Shown here one piece after another: positions 8,465-17,700 of a stretch of 64,000 bases of DNA; positions within the stretch are counted from its first letter, which is position 1; every line of letters starts with the position of its first letter. A program made the position numbers and the translations under genes. The notes under the pieces are model-generated. The model was not told the origin of the DNA and ran no database searches. It saw only the letters and a program-made list of their open reading frames with translations. The stretch spans positions 3,609,001 to 3,673,000 of the forward strand of contig NZ_CP035503.1 of the NCBI RefSeq assembly GCF_006970865.1. The letters are read 5' to 3'. The DNA is from Rhodoferax sediminis (GTDB taxonomy: Bacteria; Pseudomonadota; Gammaproteobacteria; Burkholderiales; Burkholderiaceae_C).

Positions 8465-10275
8465 CAGTCCTCCACCTGCAAAATGGCCAGAAAGGCTTCC
8501 TGGGGGACTTCGACCGATCCAATCTGCTTCATGCGCTTCTTGCCTGCTTTTTGTTTTTCAAGGAGTTTGCGTTTGCGCGAAATATCGCCGCCATAACACT
8601 TGGCGAGCACGTTCTTGCGCAGCGCCTTGATTGTCTCACGCGCAATGATGTTGCTCCCGATGGCCGCCTGGATGGCGACGTCGTACATCTGGCGCGAGAT
8701 GATCTCGCGCATCTTGGCCACCACGGCGCGGCCGCGGTACTGCGACTGGGAACGGTGCACGATGATGGACAGCGCGTCGACCTTCTCGCCGTTGAGCAAG
8801 ATATCGACCTTGACCACGTCCGCCGCGCGGTACTCCTTGAACTCGTAGTCCATCGAGGCGTAGCCCCGGCTCACTGACTTGAGCTTGTCGAAGAAGTCGA
8901 GCACGATCTCGCCCAGCGGCAGTTCGTAGGTCAGCATCACCTGGCGCCCGTGGTACGCCATGTTCATCTGCACGCCGCGCTTCTGGTTGGCCAGCGTCAT
9001 GACCGCGCCCACGTATTCCTGCGGCATGTACAGGTGCACCGTGACAATCGGCTCGCGGATTTCTTCCATGCGCCCCTGGTCCGGCATCTTCGCGGGGTTC
9101 TCCACCATCACGATTTCGCCATCGGCCTTGACGACCTGGTACACCACGCTCGGCGCCGTGGTGATCAGATCCTGATCGAACTCGCGCTCGAGCCGCTCCT
9201 GCACGATCTCCATGTGCAGCAGGCCCAGAAAACCGCAGCGAAAACCGAAGCCCAGCGCCTGCGAGACTTCGGGCTCGTAGTACAGCGAGGAGTCGTTCAG
9301 CTTGAGCTTTTCCAGGCTGTCGCGCAATCCTTCGTACTGGTTCGCCTCGGTCGGATACAGCCCGGCAAACACCTGCGGCTGGATTTCCTTGAAGCCGGGC
9401 AGCGCCTCGGTCGCGGTGAAGGCCGCGCCGCCGGTGCCGGGCCGGATCAATGTGATGGTGTCACCCACCTTGGCGGCCTGCAATTCGCGAATGCCGGCGA
9501 TGATGTAGCCCACCTCGCCCGCCTCCAGTGCCGCGCGCGTCTCGTTGGCGGGCGTGAAGACGCCCAGGCTGTCGGCGTTGTACATGGCACCGGTAGCCAT
9601 CATCTTGATACGCTCGCCTCTAGCCAGCCGGCCATCGACCACACGCACCAGCATCACCACGCCGACGTAGCTGTCGAACCAGCTGTCGATGATCATGGCG
9701 CGCAGCGGGCCCGCCGGATTGCCCCTGGGCGGCGGAATTCTGGCCACCACGGCCTCGAGGATTTCGTCGATGCCCATGCCGGTCTTGGCCGAACACGGAA
9801 TCGCGTCGGTCGCGTCGATGCCGATCACGTCCTCAATCTCTGCTCGGGCGTTGTCGGGATCGGCGTTCGGCAAATCCATCTTGTTGAGCACCGGCACCAC
9901 TTCGACGCCGAGATCGAGCGCGGTGTAGCAGTTGGCCACCGTCTGCGCCTCGACACCTTGCGATGCATCGACCACGAGCAACGCACCTTCGCAGGCGGAG
10001 AGCGAGCGGCTCACTTCATAAGAGAAGTCGACGTGGCCCGGTGTGTCGATCAAATTGAGGTTGTAGATCTGTCCATCGAGTGCCTTGTAATGCAGCGCAG
10101 CGGTCTGCGCCTTGATGGTTATCCCACGCTCTTTTTCGATGTCCATCGAGTCGAGCACCTGCGCCTGCATCTCGCGATCGGCAAGACCACCGCAGCGCTG
10201 AATCAAGCGGTCTGCGAGTGTCGACTTGCCGTGATCAATGTGCGCAATGATCGAAAAATTTCTGATGTGATTCAT
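8464..10275 (-). CDS. lepA: Translation elongation factor 4 (LepA)
   Basis: LepA/EF4 is a ribosome-associated GTPase implicated in 30S assembly and in remodelling stalled ribosomes. It is 603 residues from the ATG at 10275; a TTG just upstream is less likely. G1 is [15 protein letters not shown]2 lies near [10 protein letters not shown]3 is DTPGHVDF, G4 NKMDLP and G5 SAKTG. EF-G-like domains follow, and the C-terminal LepA-specific domain ends at [16 protein letters not shown] and after. It heads the operon that runs to acpS and nagZ. A terminator-like hairpin only about 40 bases before the start may attenuate it. Confidence 0.97.
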   Translation of the reverse strand: MNHIRNFSIIAHIDHGKSTLADRLIQRCGGLADREMQAQVLDSMDIEKERGITIKAQTAALHYKALDGQIYNLNLIDTPGHVDFSYEVSRSLSACEGALLVVDASQGVEAQTVANCYTALDLGVEVVPVLNKMDLPNADPDNARAEIEDVIGIDATDAIPCSAKTGMGIDEILEAVVARIPPPRGNPAGPLRAMIIDSWFDSYVGVVMLVRVVDGRLARGERIKMMATGAMYNADSLGVFTPANETRAALEAGEVGYIIAGIRELQAAKVGDTITLIRPGTGGAAFTATEALPGFKEIQPQVFAGLYPTEANQYEGLRDSLEKLKLNDSSLYYEPEVSQALGFGFRCGFLGLLHMEIVQERLEREFDQDLITTAPSVVYQVVKADGEIVMVENPAKMPDQGRMEEIREPIVTVHLYMPQEYVGAVMTLANQKRGVQMNMAYHGRQVMLTYELPLGEIVLDFFDKLKSVSRGYASMDYEFKEYRAADVVKVDILLNGEKVDALSIIVHRSQSQYRGRAVVAKMREIISRQMYDVAIQAAIGSNIIARETIKALRKNVLAKCYGGDISRKRKLLEKQKAGKKRMKQIGSVEVPQEAFLAILQVED

Positions 10276-10314
10276 CAACGAAGAGCTTCAAGTGATTGAA
10301 TTGAATGGGGTACG

Positions 10315-10350
10315 GAAATAAAAAAGGGCGCGTCGAGTTGTGACGCGCCC
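10315..10350 (-). terminator. Intrinsic terminator upstream of lepA
   Basis: On the minus strand, arms GGGCGCGTC (10350-10342) and GACGCGCCC (10334-10326) give a perfect 9-bp stem with a 7-base loop. A T-rich run (CCCTTTTTTATTT) follows. It points towards lepA and ends about 40 bases before its start codon, so it ends an upstream transcript or acts as a leader attenuator. Confidence 0.85.
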
Positions 10351-10385
10351 TGAACCAACAATCTATGGCAACTGCGATTAGTTGG
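10317..10385 (-). ncRNA. Candidate small RNA or lepA leader (about 70 nt)
   Basis: A minus-strand -10-like TACAAT (10397-10392) would place a start near 10385. The strong terminator at 10350-10317 would end the transcript after about 70 bases. No open reading frame fills it. The -35 region is weak, so this is inferred only from the promoter/terminator pair. It matches no RNA family I can name. Confidence 0.35.
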
Positions 10386-10391
10386 AGCTTC

Positions 10392-10397
10392 ATTGTA
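10392..10397 (-). promoter_or_regulatory. Possible -10 element ahead of the lepA leader
   Basis: Minus-strand TACAAT, five of six matches to the sigma-70 -10 consensus. No convincing -35 hexamer lies 16-18 bases upstream (CTGTAC at 17). It could drive the short transcript and, by readthrough, lepA. Confidence 0.35.
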
Positions 10398-10467
10398 GGC
10401 AAAAAGTCCGGCGCGTACAGGCCCGACACCCGCCAAATCGGGTCGTTGCAACCTAACAACAAGAATT

Positions 10468-10535
10468 TTATTCACAGCTTATCAACAATTACCGTGGGTA
10501 AGACTCTGGACAACTTGTGGGTGATCTGTGGACCG
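10468..10535. other. Cluster of DnaA-box-like 9-mers
   Basis: Within 68 bases there is an exact TTATNCACA match (TTATTCACA, 10468-10476) and a one-mismatch box (TTATCAACA, 10479-10487). Weaker matches on the other strand include TGTGGGTGA (10516-10524), CGTGGGTAA (10493-10501) and TGTGGA (10527-10532). An AT-rich stretch follows at about 10570-10710. No dnaA or dnaN gene is near. The rest of the 10276-10872 gap shows only the terminators and the leader listed separately. Confidence 0.5.
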
Positions 10536-10731
10536 ACGGTGCACAGCCTGACTTCATCCCGCATCGTGGGTTTAGGCATTTTCAATATGTCGCTAATCAC
10601 TGCTTTAGGCTGCAGATTCTATCCAAATTTGTAATTAACCCTTTTAGAAGTTAGTGATTACAAACAATAATCGACCCCGCAGCTTCAAAAAAATATTTTT
10701 TGCAGGCAGTCGTTTTAAGTCCACCACCCCC

Positions 10732-10763
10732 AAAAAACCCCAAACCCGAGTCCGGGCTGGGGC
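10732..10763 (-). terminator. Intrinsic terminator after mucD
   Basis: On the minus strand the arms AGCCCCAGCCCG and CGGGTTTGGGG pair with one internal mismatch around a short loop, followed by TTTTTT. It lies about 110 bases after the mucD stop and closes the sigma-E operon. Confidence 0.75.
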
Positions 10764-10872
10764 TTTACGAGCCCCCACATTTGCCACTGCGTGGCTGCAT
10801 TGCATTGCCCCTCAAGGGGGCCAACCTGCTCGGGGCGGCCTTTCGCTGCGTTTGGAGATGGCCCCGGCCCGA

Positions 10873-12354
10873 TCAACGCGCCTGCCGGATCAGGGCGTAT
10901 TGCGCCCAGTCCCCACGGCGGAACAGCACATTCACCGGCTTGCTCTTGTCGGCCTTGGTGACGGCCGCGTCGAATTCCCTGACGTTGCTGACCGGCGTGT
11001 TGGCAACGGCCATAATCACATCGCCTTCACGCAGGCCCGCGCGCTGTGCTGCGTCGGTCACTGCGTCGACCTTCACGCCGCCCTTGAGCTTGAGCTCTTT
11101 TTTCTGCTCCGCCGACAGGTCACTGACCGACAGGCCCAGCGACTGCGCGGCGCTGGCGGCCTTCGGTTTTTCATTGCGGGCGGTGGTCTTGACGGTCTTG
11201 TCGGGTTCGATCTCCGCGATGGTGATAGCCAGATCCTTGGAGGCGCCGCGGCGGAACACCGTGAGTAGGCTGCGCGTGCCGGGCTTGGTGTTGCCCACCA
11301 GGCGCGGCAGGTCGGTCGCCTTGTCGATCGCCTTGCCGTCGAAGCGCGTGATGACGTCGCCCGGCTGCACGCCCGCCTTGTCGGCCGGCGAGCCGCTCTC
11401 GACGCCGCGCACCAGCGCCCCCACCGGCTTGCCCAGCCCGATCGACTCGGCCACGTCCTTGGTGACCTCGTCGATCTGCACGCCGATGCGCCCGCGCGAC
11501 ACGCGCCCGGTGGCACGCAGCTGGTCGCTCACGCGAATGGCCTCGTCCACGGGGATCGCAAACGAAATCCCCATGAAGCCGCCCGAGCGCGAGTAGATCT
11601 GGCTGTTGATGCCCACCACTTCGCCGCGCATATTGATCAGGGGGCCGCCCGAGTTGCCCGGGTTGATGGCCACGTCGGTCTGGATGAACGGCAGGTAGTC
11701 GCCGGTGTCGCGCTGCTTGGCGCTCACGATGCCGGCAGTCACGGTGTTTTCCAGGCCGAACGGCGAGCCGATCGCCATCACCCACTCGCCGACCTTGAGC
11801 TTGCCCACGTCGCCGATTTTCACGGCCGGCAGGCCGGTGGCGTCAATCTTCACCACGGCGATATCGCTGCGCTTGTCGGCGCCAATAATCTTGGCCTTGA
11901 ACTCGCGCTTGTCGGTCAGCGTCACCATGACTTCGTCGGCGCCATCGACCACGTGCGCATTGGTCATGATGTAGCCGTCCGTGGTGAGGATGAAGCCGGA
12001 GGCAACGCCGCGCGGCTGCTCTTCTTCCGGTTGCGAGCGGTTCGGGCGCGGCGGTGACTGGCGCGGCGCGCCGGGCAGCGGCACGCCAAAAAAGCGCCGG
12101 AAGAATTCCTGCATGTCGGCGTCTGGATTGCTGCCCGCGTCGGCGTCGGCCGGCGCTTTCTCCAGCGTGCGGATGTTCACTACCGACGGCCCCACCTGCT
12201 CCACCAGATCGGTGAAGTCGGGCAGCGTGCGCGTTTGCGCCGCCACGGGCCCGGTCGGCACCAGGGCAGCCGTGCCGGCCGCCAGCGCGAGCGCCCCGGC
12301 AGCCGCGAACGAGCCCGCCCTGACACGCATTTTTTTCCAGTCGATATGAAGCAT
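10873..12354 (-). CDS. mucD: Do-family periplasmic serine protease (MucD type)
   Basis: A periplasmic quality-control protease of the HtrA/Do family. It starts with a signal-peptide-like region (basic residues 7-12, then hydrophobic to about 40, ending VAAQ). The trypsin-like domain has His134 (TNAHVV), Asp164 (SDIAV) and Ser235 (NPGNSGGP). Two PDZ domains follow (about 285-375 and 400-490). The 493-residue length fits the family. Position as the last gene of rpoE-rseA-mucB-mucD identifies it as the MucD of this stress regulon. A second Do protease is encoded at 45856. Confidence 0.95.
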   Translation of the reverse strand: MLHIDWKKMRVRAGSFAAAGALALAAGTAALVPTGPVAAQTRTLPDFTDLVEQVGPSVVNIRTLEKAPADADAGSNPDADMQEFFRRFFGVPLPGAPRQSPPRPNRSQPEEEQPRGVASGFILTTDGYIMTNAHVVDGADEVMVTLTDKREFKAKIIGADKRSDIAVVKIDATGLPAVKIGDVGKLKVGEWVMAIGSPFGLENTVTAGIVSAKQRDTGDYLPFIQTDVAINPGNSGGPLINMRGEVVGINSQIYSRSGGFMGISFAIPVDEAIRVSDQLRATGRVSRGRIGVQIDEVTKDVAESIGLGKPVGALVRGVESGSPADKAGVQPGDVITRFDGKAIDKATDLPRLVGNTKPGTRSLLTVFRRGASKDLAITIAEIEPDKTVKTTARNEKPKAASAAQSLGLSVSDLSAEQKKELKLKGGVKVDAVTDAAQRAGLREGDVIMAVANTPVSNVREFDAAVTKADKSKPVNVLFRRGDWAQYALIRQAR

Positions 12355-12393
12355 TACCGGCCTTTCATTGAAATAAGTCCATCGAGTCGGGGT

Positions 12394-13446
12394 CTATTTT
12401 GTACGCTCAAGATTCTGCGCGAACACCCTGAGCGTGGGCAGCGGCACTTCGCCCACCACCGTGATCCACCAGTCACCCGACCGGTCGCTCAAATGCCGCG
12501 TCAGCATCTGGGTGGCGCCCATGGTCAGATGAACTTCCTGCGTATGACGTTTGGGGTCATAGGCTTCGACAAAGAGGGAAACCGACGCCAGCCCATCCGA
12601 AAACACCCACTGCAGGGTATTGTCGGAGGCGTCGTGGGCGCCGCCTTCTGCGGCCATCGGACGCTTGTAGCAGTTCATCGGCTTGAATCCGGCCACCGGG
12701 CTTTTCAGGGCCCAGCCCTCGGCCGCCGCGGTGGTCTTGACCAGTTCTGTGGCGACGACCTTGTAGCCCGCGGTATCGCCCATCATCTGGGCCAGGGCGC
12801 TCATCTTGACCGGTGCATCAATTTGCAGATCGGAAAAGGCGGCCTGTTCGAGCACCCGGCCATCGGTGTCGAGCGTTTGCAGCTTGACCACCAGGCCGGA
12901 CTTCTTTTCGCTCCAGATGCGATAGCCAAAGCGCAGCTTGTCTTTGGGCTTGAGTTGCACCACGCTGGCGTCGAAACCGGCCACGCGGCCACTGCCGGCC
13001 TGCTGCGCGGTGTAAAACTCGTCAATCGCCGAGTTGCTGGACTTGAGCAGGTTGGGAAACAGCCCGAGCGACTCGCGCCGCTCGGTTTTGACGACCCGCG
13101 CCTGCGGGAAAAACGTGACGACCTGGTCGTTGTGCCGGAAGGTGGAGCGCGGCACGCCGGTCAACGCCTCGACGCGCTCCATCTGCTGATCGCCTTCGCA
13201 CACGTGCCAGATGCGTGCGCTGGACAGGTTGCCCGACGAAGAAGACACCACGAACGTGCCGGTGTAGGCGCGCTTGCGCGAAGCCTCGTGCATGCGCATC
13301 AGCCAATCGCCCACGCTGCGATCGGCCAATGGGCTGTCAGGCTGGGCCGCGGGCGCGACGGCCGCAGGCGTCTGCGCAGCTACTAGATTCATAGCGCCCA
13401 GCGCAGACAGCACAAGGGCGTAACGCCAAAAAGGCTTGAAAATCAT
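12394..13446 (-). CDS. mucB: Sigma-E factor regulatory protein MucB/RseB
   Basis: MucB/RseB is a periplasmic protein that binds the anti-sigma factor RseA and shields it from proteolysis; it releases on sensing mislocalised lipoprotein or LPS signals. 350 residues: a signal peptide (to about AAQ25), then the two-domain MucB fold, with WLMRMHEASRKRAYTGTFVV opening the N-terminal LolA-like domain. Part of the signal-peptide end (residues 18-23) is encoded by a core copy of the repeat family. It lies 33 bases after rseA and 39 before mucD. Confidence 0.93.
   Translation of the reverse strand: MIFKPFWRYALVLSALGAMNLVAAQTPAAVAPAAQPDSPLADRSVGDWLMRMHEASRKRAYTGTFVVSSSSGNLSSARIWHVCEGDQQMERVEALTGVPRSTFRHNDQVVTFFPQARVVKTERRESLGLFPNLLKSSNSAIDEFYTAQQAGSGRVAGFDASVVQLKPKDKLRFGYRIWSEKKSGLVVKLQTLDTDGRVLEQAAFSDLQIDAPVKMSALAQMMGDTAGYKVVATELVKTTAAAEGWALKSPVAGFKPMNCYKRPMAAEGGAHDASDNTLQWVFSDGLASVSLFVEAYDPKRHTQEVHLTMGATQMLTRHLSDRSGDWWITVVGEVPLPTLRVFAQNLERTK
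13379..13395. repeat. GCTAC/TAGC-core repeat inside mucB
   Basis: GCTACTAGATTCATAGC has the 17-base core of the repeat family without a clear tail. It encodes the C-terminal end of the MucB signal peptide. Being core only, it could be coincidental. Confidence 0.4.
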
Positions 13447-13479
13447 GACGAGAGCTTTCTCACACAGGCACCCACGCCC

Positions 13480-14121
13480 CTAACGGGCCTGCCCCTCGAA
13501 AGTGGCATTGCGCAGAAATCCGGCCGGCATCTGCAGCGCCGAGGTCCCGCCGAACTGCTCATGGGCCGCCAGAAAGGCATCCAGGCGCGGGTCGCGGATC
13601 ATGACGGGTGAGTCGCTGTCGGCAACGGCCACGGCGGGCTGCGCTGCCTGCGGCTGCACGGGCACCACCGCCTGAGCCAGTTGGGGCCGGCGGGCCGGCT
13701 GGCCCGATCCGGCGAGCCCGTTCCAGCTGATGGCCGCCACGGCGGCCAGCGAAGCAAAGCCAGCGACCAGCTTCCAGCGCAAGCTGGACTCGTTGGCCGC
13801 CCGCCTTTTATCACCGCTTTGGTCGCCAGTTCCCGCGAAATATGCACTGGCTGCCATAGCTCCCATACCGTTCCTGGACGGCACCTGGATCTGCTCCTGC
13901 TGCAGGCGGGTCTTCAGCCGCGCGATGAAGGCGACGTCCTGGCGGCAGGCGGCCAGCTCGCCGGAGCGCAGCACATCGCCCACCACGTGGTAGGCGTGCC
14001 AGGTGGCCAGCGCCTGCGCGTTGGCGCTGACGGATTCCACCGCGCGGGCGAATTCTTCGCCACGCAGCTGCCCATCTGCGAGGGCGGAAATCGCTTCGTG
14101 TTCATTCACCATGTCATTCAT
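13480..14121 (-). CDS. rseA: Sigma-E anti-sigma factor RseA
   Basis: RseA is an inner-membrane anti-sigma factor that holds RpoE at the membrane until it is cleaved under envelope stress. 213 residues from MNDMVNEHEAISALADGQL; an AGGTGA ribosome site 7 bases upstream decides this start over the longer frame. The N-terminal RseA domain binds sigma (ISALADGQLRGEEFARA...WHAYHVVGDVLRS). A single membrane segment is at about residues 121-140 (LVAGFASLAAVAAISWNGLA), and a periplasmic tail would contact MucB. Confidence 0.92.
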   Translation of the reverse strand: MNDMVNEHEAISALADGQLRGEEFARAVESVSANAQALATWHAYHVVGDVLRSGELAACRQDVAFIARLKTRLQQEQIQVPSRNGMGAMAASAYFAGTGDQSGDKRRAANESSLRWKLVAGFASLAAVAAISWNGLAGSGQPARRPQLAQAVVPVQPQAAQPAVAVADSDSPVMIRDPRLDAFLAAHEQFGGTSALQMPAGFLRNATFEGQAR

Positions 14122-14163
14122 GTTTGTCACCTGCCAGCCTGTCACCATCCACCATGAAAGGAA

Positions 14164-14826
14164 TCACCACCGCTTGCCCGTCTGGTTTTCCAGCAGGGGC
14201 CGGACCTTGGCCGATATTGCCTCGCGGGCCCGGAAAATACGCGAGCGCACGGTGCCTATCGGGCAATTCATCGCGTCAGCAATCTCTTCGTAACTTAGCC
14301 CTTCGATCTCGCGCAGCGTCACGGCCTGGCGCAAATCCTCGGGCAACGCCTGCATGGCGGCGTTCACAACGGCCGCAATCTCTTTGGCGGCCAGTACGGT
14401 TTCCGGTGTCTCTTGGCTAGTTAGTTCGTGCCCGGCCTGGGAAGTTTCATCGTCCTCGTCGGGCACCCTGAAGGCGTTCTCGGAGATCACCGGGTTGCGC
14501 TTCATGTCGAGCAGGGACTTCTTGGCGGTGTTCACCGCGATGCGGTACAGCCAGGTGTAGAACTGCGCCTCGCCCCGGAACTGGTGCAGCGCGCGGTAGG
14601 CCCGGATGAAGGTTTCCTGCGCAATGTCCTCCACCAGGTCGACGTCGCGCACCATGCGCCCGATCAGGCGCTCGATGCGGCGCTGGTACTTGATCACCAG
14701 CAGCTCGAATGCCCGCTGGTCGCCGGCCACGGTGCGTTCGACCAGCAGCAGATCGCTGTCGGCGGGCGCCGGCGCTGCGGCAGGCAGGATCGGCGCAGAG
14801 GTGGAGGGTGGAATCTTGGCGCTCAT
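14164..14826 (-). CDS. rpoE: RNA polymerase sigma factor RpoE
   Basis: An extracytoplasmic-function sigma factor for envelope stress. 220 residues: region 2 with DLVEDIAQETFIRAYRAL and FYTWLYRIAVNTAKKSL (-10 binding), a linker, and region 4 with REIEGLSYEEIADAMNCP and IGTVRSRIFRAREAI (helix-turn-helix for the -35). The 20-odd residue Pro/Ala-rich N-terminal tail is extra. It is first of the four-gene module with rseA, mucB and mucD; regulated release by RseA is the expected control. I did not find a convincing sigma-E autoregulatory promoter directly upstream. Confidence 0.96.
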   Translation of the reverse strand: MSAKIPPSTSAPILPAAAPAPADSDLLLVERTVAGDQRAFELLVIKYQRRIERLIGRMVRDVDLVEDIAQETFIRAYRALHQFRGEAQFYTWLYRIAVNTAKKSLLDMKRNPVISENAFRVPDEDDETSQAGHELTSQETPETVLAAKEIAAVVNAAMQALPEDLRQAVTLREIEGLSYEEIADAMNCPIGTVRSRIFRAREAISAKVRPLLENQTGKRW

Positions 14827-14838
14827 CGGTTCACGGTC

Positions 14839-15303
14839 TCAGCCGGGCAACGGCGCTCGCGCCTCGTCGGCCGCGGCTCTGGCGCGCGAATATACCGCAC
14901 GGCGCAGATCGTCCCAGCGCGCCGGCTCACGACGCTGCTCCAGCCACAGCCAGCGCCGCCCACAGCCAGCGCCGCGCAGATGTATCAGCAGGCACCGCTG
15001 CAAGTCCAGATGCACCGTCAACAGTCCCGCGACCTGTTCGCCGCCCGCCCCTCGCGCCAGCCAGCACCAGCCCACGCCATCCCATTGCAATTCGCCAAGA
15101 GGCGATGCCAGCCAGCCAGCCAGCGCGACACCGGCGCCGGCCAGCACGCAGGCCACGGCCAGCCACTGGCGCCAACCCACGCTGTCCGCCTGGGCACACC
15201 ATGCGCCCGTGAGGAGCGCGCCCCCCAGCCAGGCCAGGCCCAGGGCCAGGGCCCAGACGCGCGAACGCCCCACCGGATAGGAGACCGATGGGGCACTGTG
15301 CAT
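14839..15303 (-). CDS. Small inner-membrane protein, possibly YgfX-like
   Basis: A 154-residue protein I do not recognise with certainty. Two hydrophobic segments (about residues 16-36 and 46-66) are followed by a Trp/Arg-rich soluble part that ends RRWLWLEQRREPARWDDLRRAVYS. The layout (two-helix hairpin, short soluble tail with a final Trp-x-x-Leu-Arg-Arg pattern) resembles the YgfX/CptA family, but that is an inference. It sits 12 bases before rpoE and 35 after fabF on the same strand. Codon use is normal for the window. Confidence 0.6.
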   Translation of the reverse strand: MHSAPSVSYPVGRSRVWALALGLAWLGGALLTGAWCAQADSVGWRQWLAVACVLAGAGVALAGWLASPLGELQWDGVGWCWLARGAGGEQVAGLLTVHLDLQRCLLIHLRGAGCGRRWLWLEQRREPARWDDLRRAVYSRARAAADEARAPLPG

Positions 15304-15338
15304 CAGGTGATTCTGGAAAATTCAGAGAAGCTTGAACG

Positions 15339-16586
15339 TCAGGGAGCGCGTTTGAAGACGAGCGTCCCGTTCGTGCCGCCAAAGCCGAAATTGTTCTTCA
15401 CGGCCACGTCGATCTTCATGTCCCGCGCCGTGTTGGCGCAGAAGTCCAGATCGCATTCGGGATCCTGGTTGAAGATATTCGTGGTCGGCGGGCTTATTTG
15501 ATGGTGCAGGGCGAGCACGGTGAACACGCTCTCGATGCCGCCGGCGCCGCCCAGCAGATGGCCGGTCATGGACTTGGTGGAGTTGACCACCATTTTCTTC
15601 GCATGGTCTCCGAGCGCGGCCTTGATGGCGTTGCACTCGTTGATGTCGCCCAGCGGCGTGGAGGTGCCGTGCGCATTCAGGTAGTCCACCTGGTCGGCGT
15701 TGACACCCGCGTTGCGCAGTGCGGACAGCATGGCGCGGCGCGGGCCGTCCATGTTGGGCGCCGTCATGTGGCCGGCGTCGGCGCTCATGCCAAAGCCCGC
15801 CAGTTCGGCGTAGATTTTGGCGCCGCGCGCCTTGGCATGTTCGTATTCTTCAAGCACCAGCATGCCCGCGCCCTCGCCCAGCACAAAGCCGTCGCGGTCC
15901 TTGTCCCAGGGGCGCGATGCCGTCTTGGGGTCGTCGTTACGGGTGGACAGCGCCCGCATGGCGGCAAACCCGCCTACGCCGAGCGGCGAGATGGTGGCTT
16001 CCGAGCCGCCCGCCACGATGATGTCTGCATCGCCGTATTCGATCATGCGGCCGGCCTCGCCAATGCAGTGCAGGCCCGTGGTGCAGGCCGTGGCGATGGC
16101 GATGTTGGGCCCCTTGAAGCCAAAGCGTATCGACACATGGCCCGCCACCATATTCACAATGGACGCCGGCACAAAGAACGGGGTGATGCGGCGCGGGCCG
16201 CGGTTGGTCAGTTCGGTGTGGGTGGCCTCGATCATCGGCAGGCCGCCGATGCCCGAGCCGATCACGCAGCCGATGCGCGTCGCCAGCTCTTCGCTCAGGG
16301 CGCCTCCGGTCGGCAGGCCCGCATCGGCCACGGCCTGGGCCGCAGCCGCAATCCCGAAATGGATGAAAGCGTCCATCCCGCGCGCATCCTTGACGCTGAG
16401 ATAAGCCTCCAGATCAAATCTCTTGACCTCGCCCGCGATCTTGCAGGCGAAGTTCGAGGCATCGAACTTCGTGATGAGGTCGATGCCGGACTGTCCGGCG
16501 AGCAGGTTGGCCCAGGCCTCGGCCACCGTGTTGCCCACGGGGCTGATGCAACCCAGGCCGGTCACGACGACGCGGCGACGGCTCAT
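15339..16586 (-). CDS. fabF: 3-oxoacyl-[acyl-carrier-protein] synthase II
   Basis: FabF (KAS II) condenses acyl-ACP with malonyl-ACP in chain elongation, including the temperature-sensitive C16:1 to C18:1 step. The 415-residue protein has the KAS triad: Cys168 in ATACTTGLH, His in [11 protein letters not shown] and His in [24 protein letters not shown] is the usual N terminus. It follows acpP by 20 bases, the standard acpP-fabF pair. Confidence 0.97.
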   Translation of the reverse strand: MSRRRVVVTGLGCISPVGNTVAEAWANLLAGQSGIDLITKFDASNFACKIAGEVKRFDLEAYLSVKDARGMDAFIHFGIAAAAQAVADAGLPTGGALSEELATRIGCVIGSGIGGLPMIEATHTELTNRGPRRITPFFVPASIVNMVAGHVSIRFGFKGPNIAIATACTTGLHCIGEAGRMIEYGDADIIVAGGSEATISPLGVGGFAAMRALSTRNDDPKTASRPWDKDRDGFVLGEGAGMLVLEEYEHAKARGAKIYAELAGFGMSADAGHMTAPNMDGPRRAMLSALRNAGVNADQVDYLNAHGTSTPLGDINECNAIKAALGDHAKKMVVNSTKSMTGHLLGGAGGIESVFTVLALHHQISPPTTNIFNQDPECDLDFCANTARDMKIDVAVKNNFGFGGTNGTLVFKRAP

Positions 16587-16606
16587 GCGCTTGAATCCTG
16601 AGGAAG

Positions 16607-16945
<339 letters not shown>

Positions 16946-16950
16946 CTATT

Positions 16951-17700
16951 TCAGCTCATGTACATGCCGCCGTTGACGTGCAGTTCCTGCCCCGTCACAT
17001 AGGCGGCTTGCGGCGACGCGAGATAGGCCACGGCGTGCGCGATGTCCGACGGCTGGCCCAGGTGACCCAGCGGAATCTGGCCCACTAGCGCCTGGTGCTG
17101 CTCGGGTGGCAGGCCGGCCGTCATGTCGGTCTCGATAAAGCCGGGCGCCACGCAGTTCACGGTGATGCTGCGGCTGCCGAGCTCACGTGCCAGCGCGCGC
17201 GTCATGCCGGCGACACCGGCCTTGGCGGCCGCATAGTTGGCCTGGCCCGGGTTGCCCGAGGCGCCCACCACGCTGGTGATGCTGATGATGCGGCCATAGC
17301 GCTGCTTCATCATGGTGCGCATCACGGCGCGGCTCATGCGAAACACCGCCTTCAGGTTGGTGTCGAGCACCGCGTCCCAGTCTTCGTCCTTCATGCGCAT
17401 GGCGAGCATGTCGCGCGTGATGCCGGCGTTGTTCACCAGCACCTGCAGGCCGCCGTGTTCCTTCACGATCGCGTCGATCAGCGCCTCGGCCGCTAGCGCG
17501 TCATTCACATTGAGGGTTTTGCCGGCGCAGCCGGGAAACGCCGCCAGCGCCTGGCCAATCCTGGCGGCACCGGCATCGGTGGTGGCGGTGCCGATGACCT
17601 TCAAGCCCCGCTGCGCCAGCTCCAGCGCAATCGCGGCGCCAATGCCGCGCGAGGCACCCGTGACCAAGGCCACCTGGTCTTCGAATGGAACAGCGCTCAT
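16951..17700 (-). CDS. fabG: 3-oxoacyl-[acyl-carrier-protein] reductase
   Basis: FabG reduces 3-ketoacyl-ACP with NADPH. 249 residues of the short-chain dehydrogenase fold: GASRGIG cofactor loop, NNAG, catalytic Ser143, Tyr156 and Lys160 (ANYAAAKAG). The ATG at 17700 overlaps the fabD stop (ATGA), which fixes the start although the frame is open further upstream. C terminus HVNGGMYMS is typical. Confidence 0.97.
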   Translation of the reverse strand: MSAVPFEDQVALVTGASRGIGAAIALELAQRGLKVIGTATTDAGAARIGQALAAFPGCAGKTLNVNDALAAEALIDAIVKEHGGLQVLVNNAGITRDMLAMRMKDEDWDAVLDTNLKAVFRMSRAVMRTMMKQRYGRIISITSVVGASGNPGQANYAAAKAGVAGMTRALARELGSRSITVNCVAPGFIETDMTAGLPPEQHQALVGQIPLGHLGQPSDIAHAVAYLASPQAAYVTGQELHVNGGMYMS

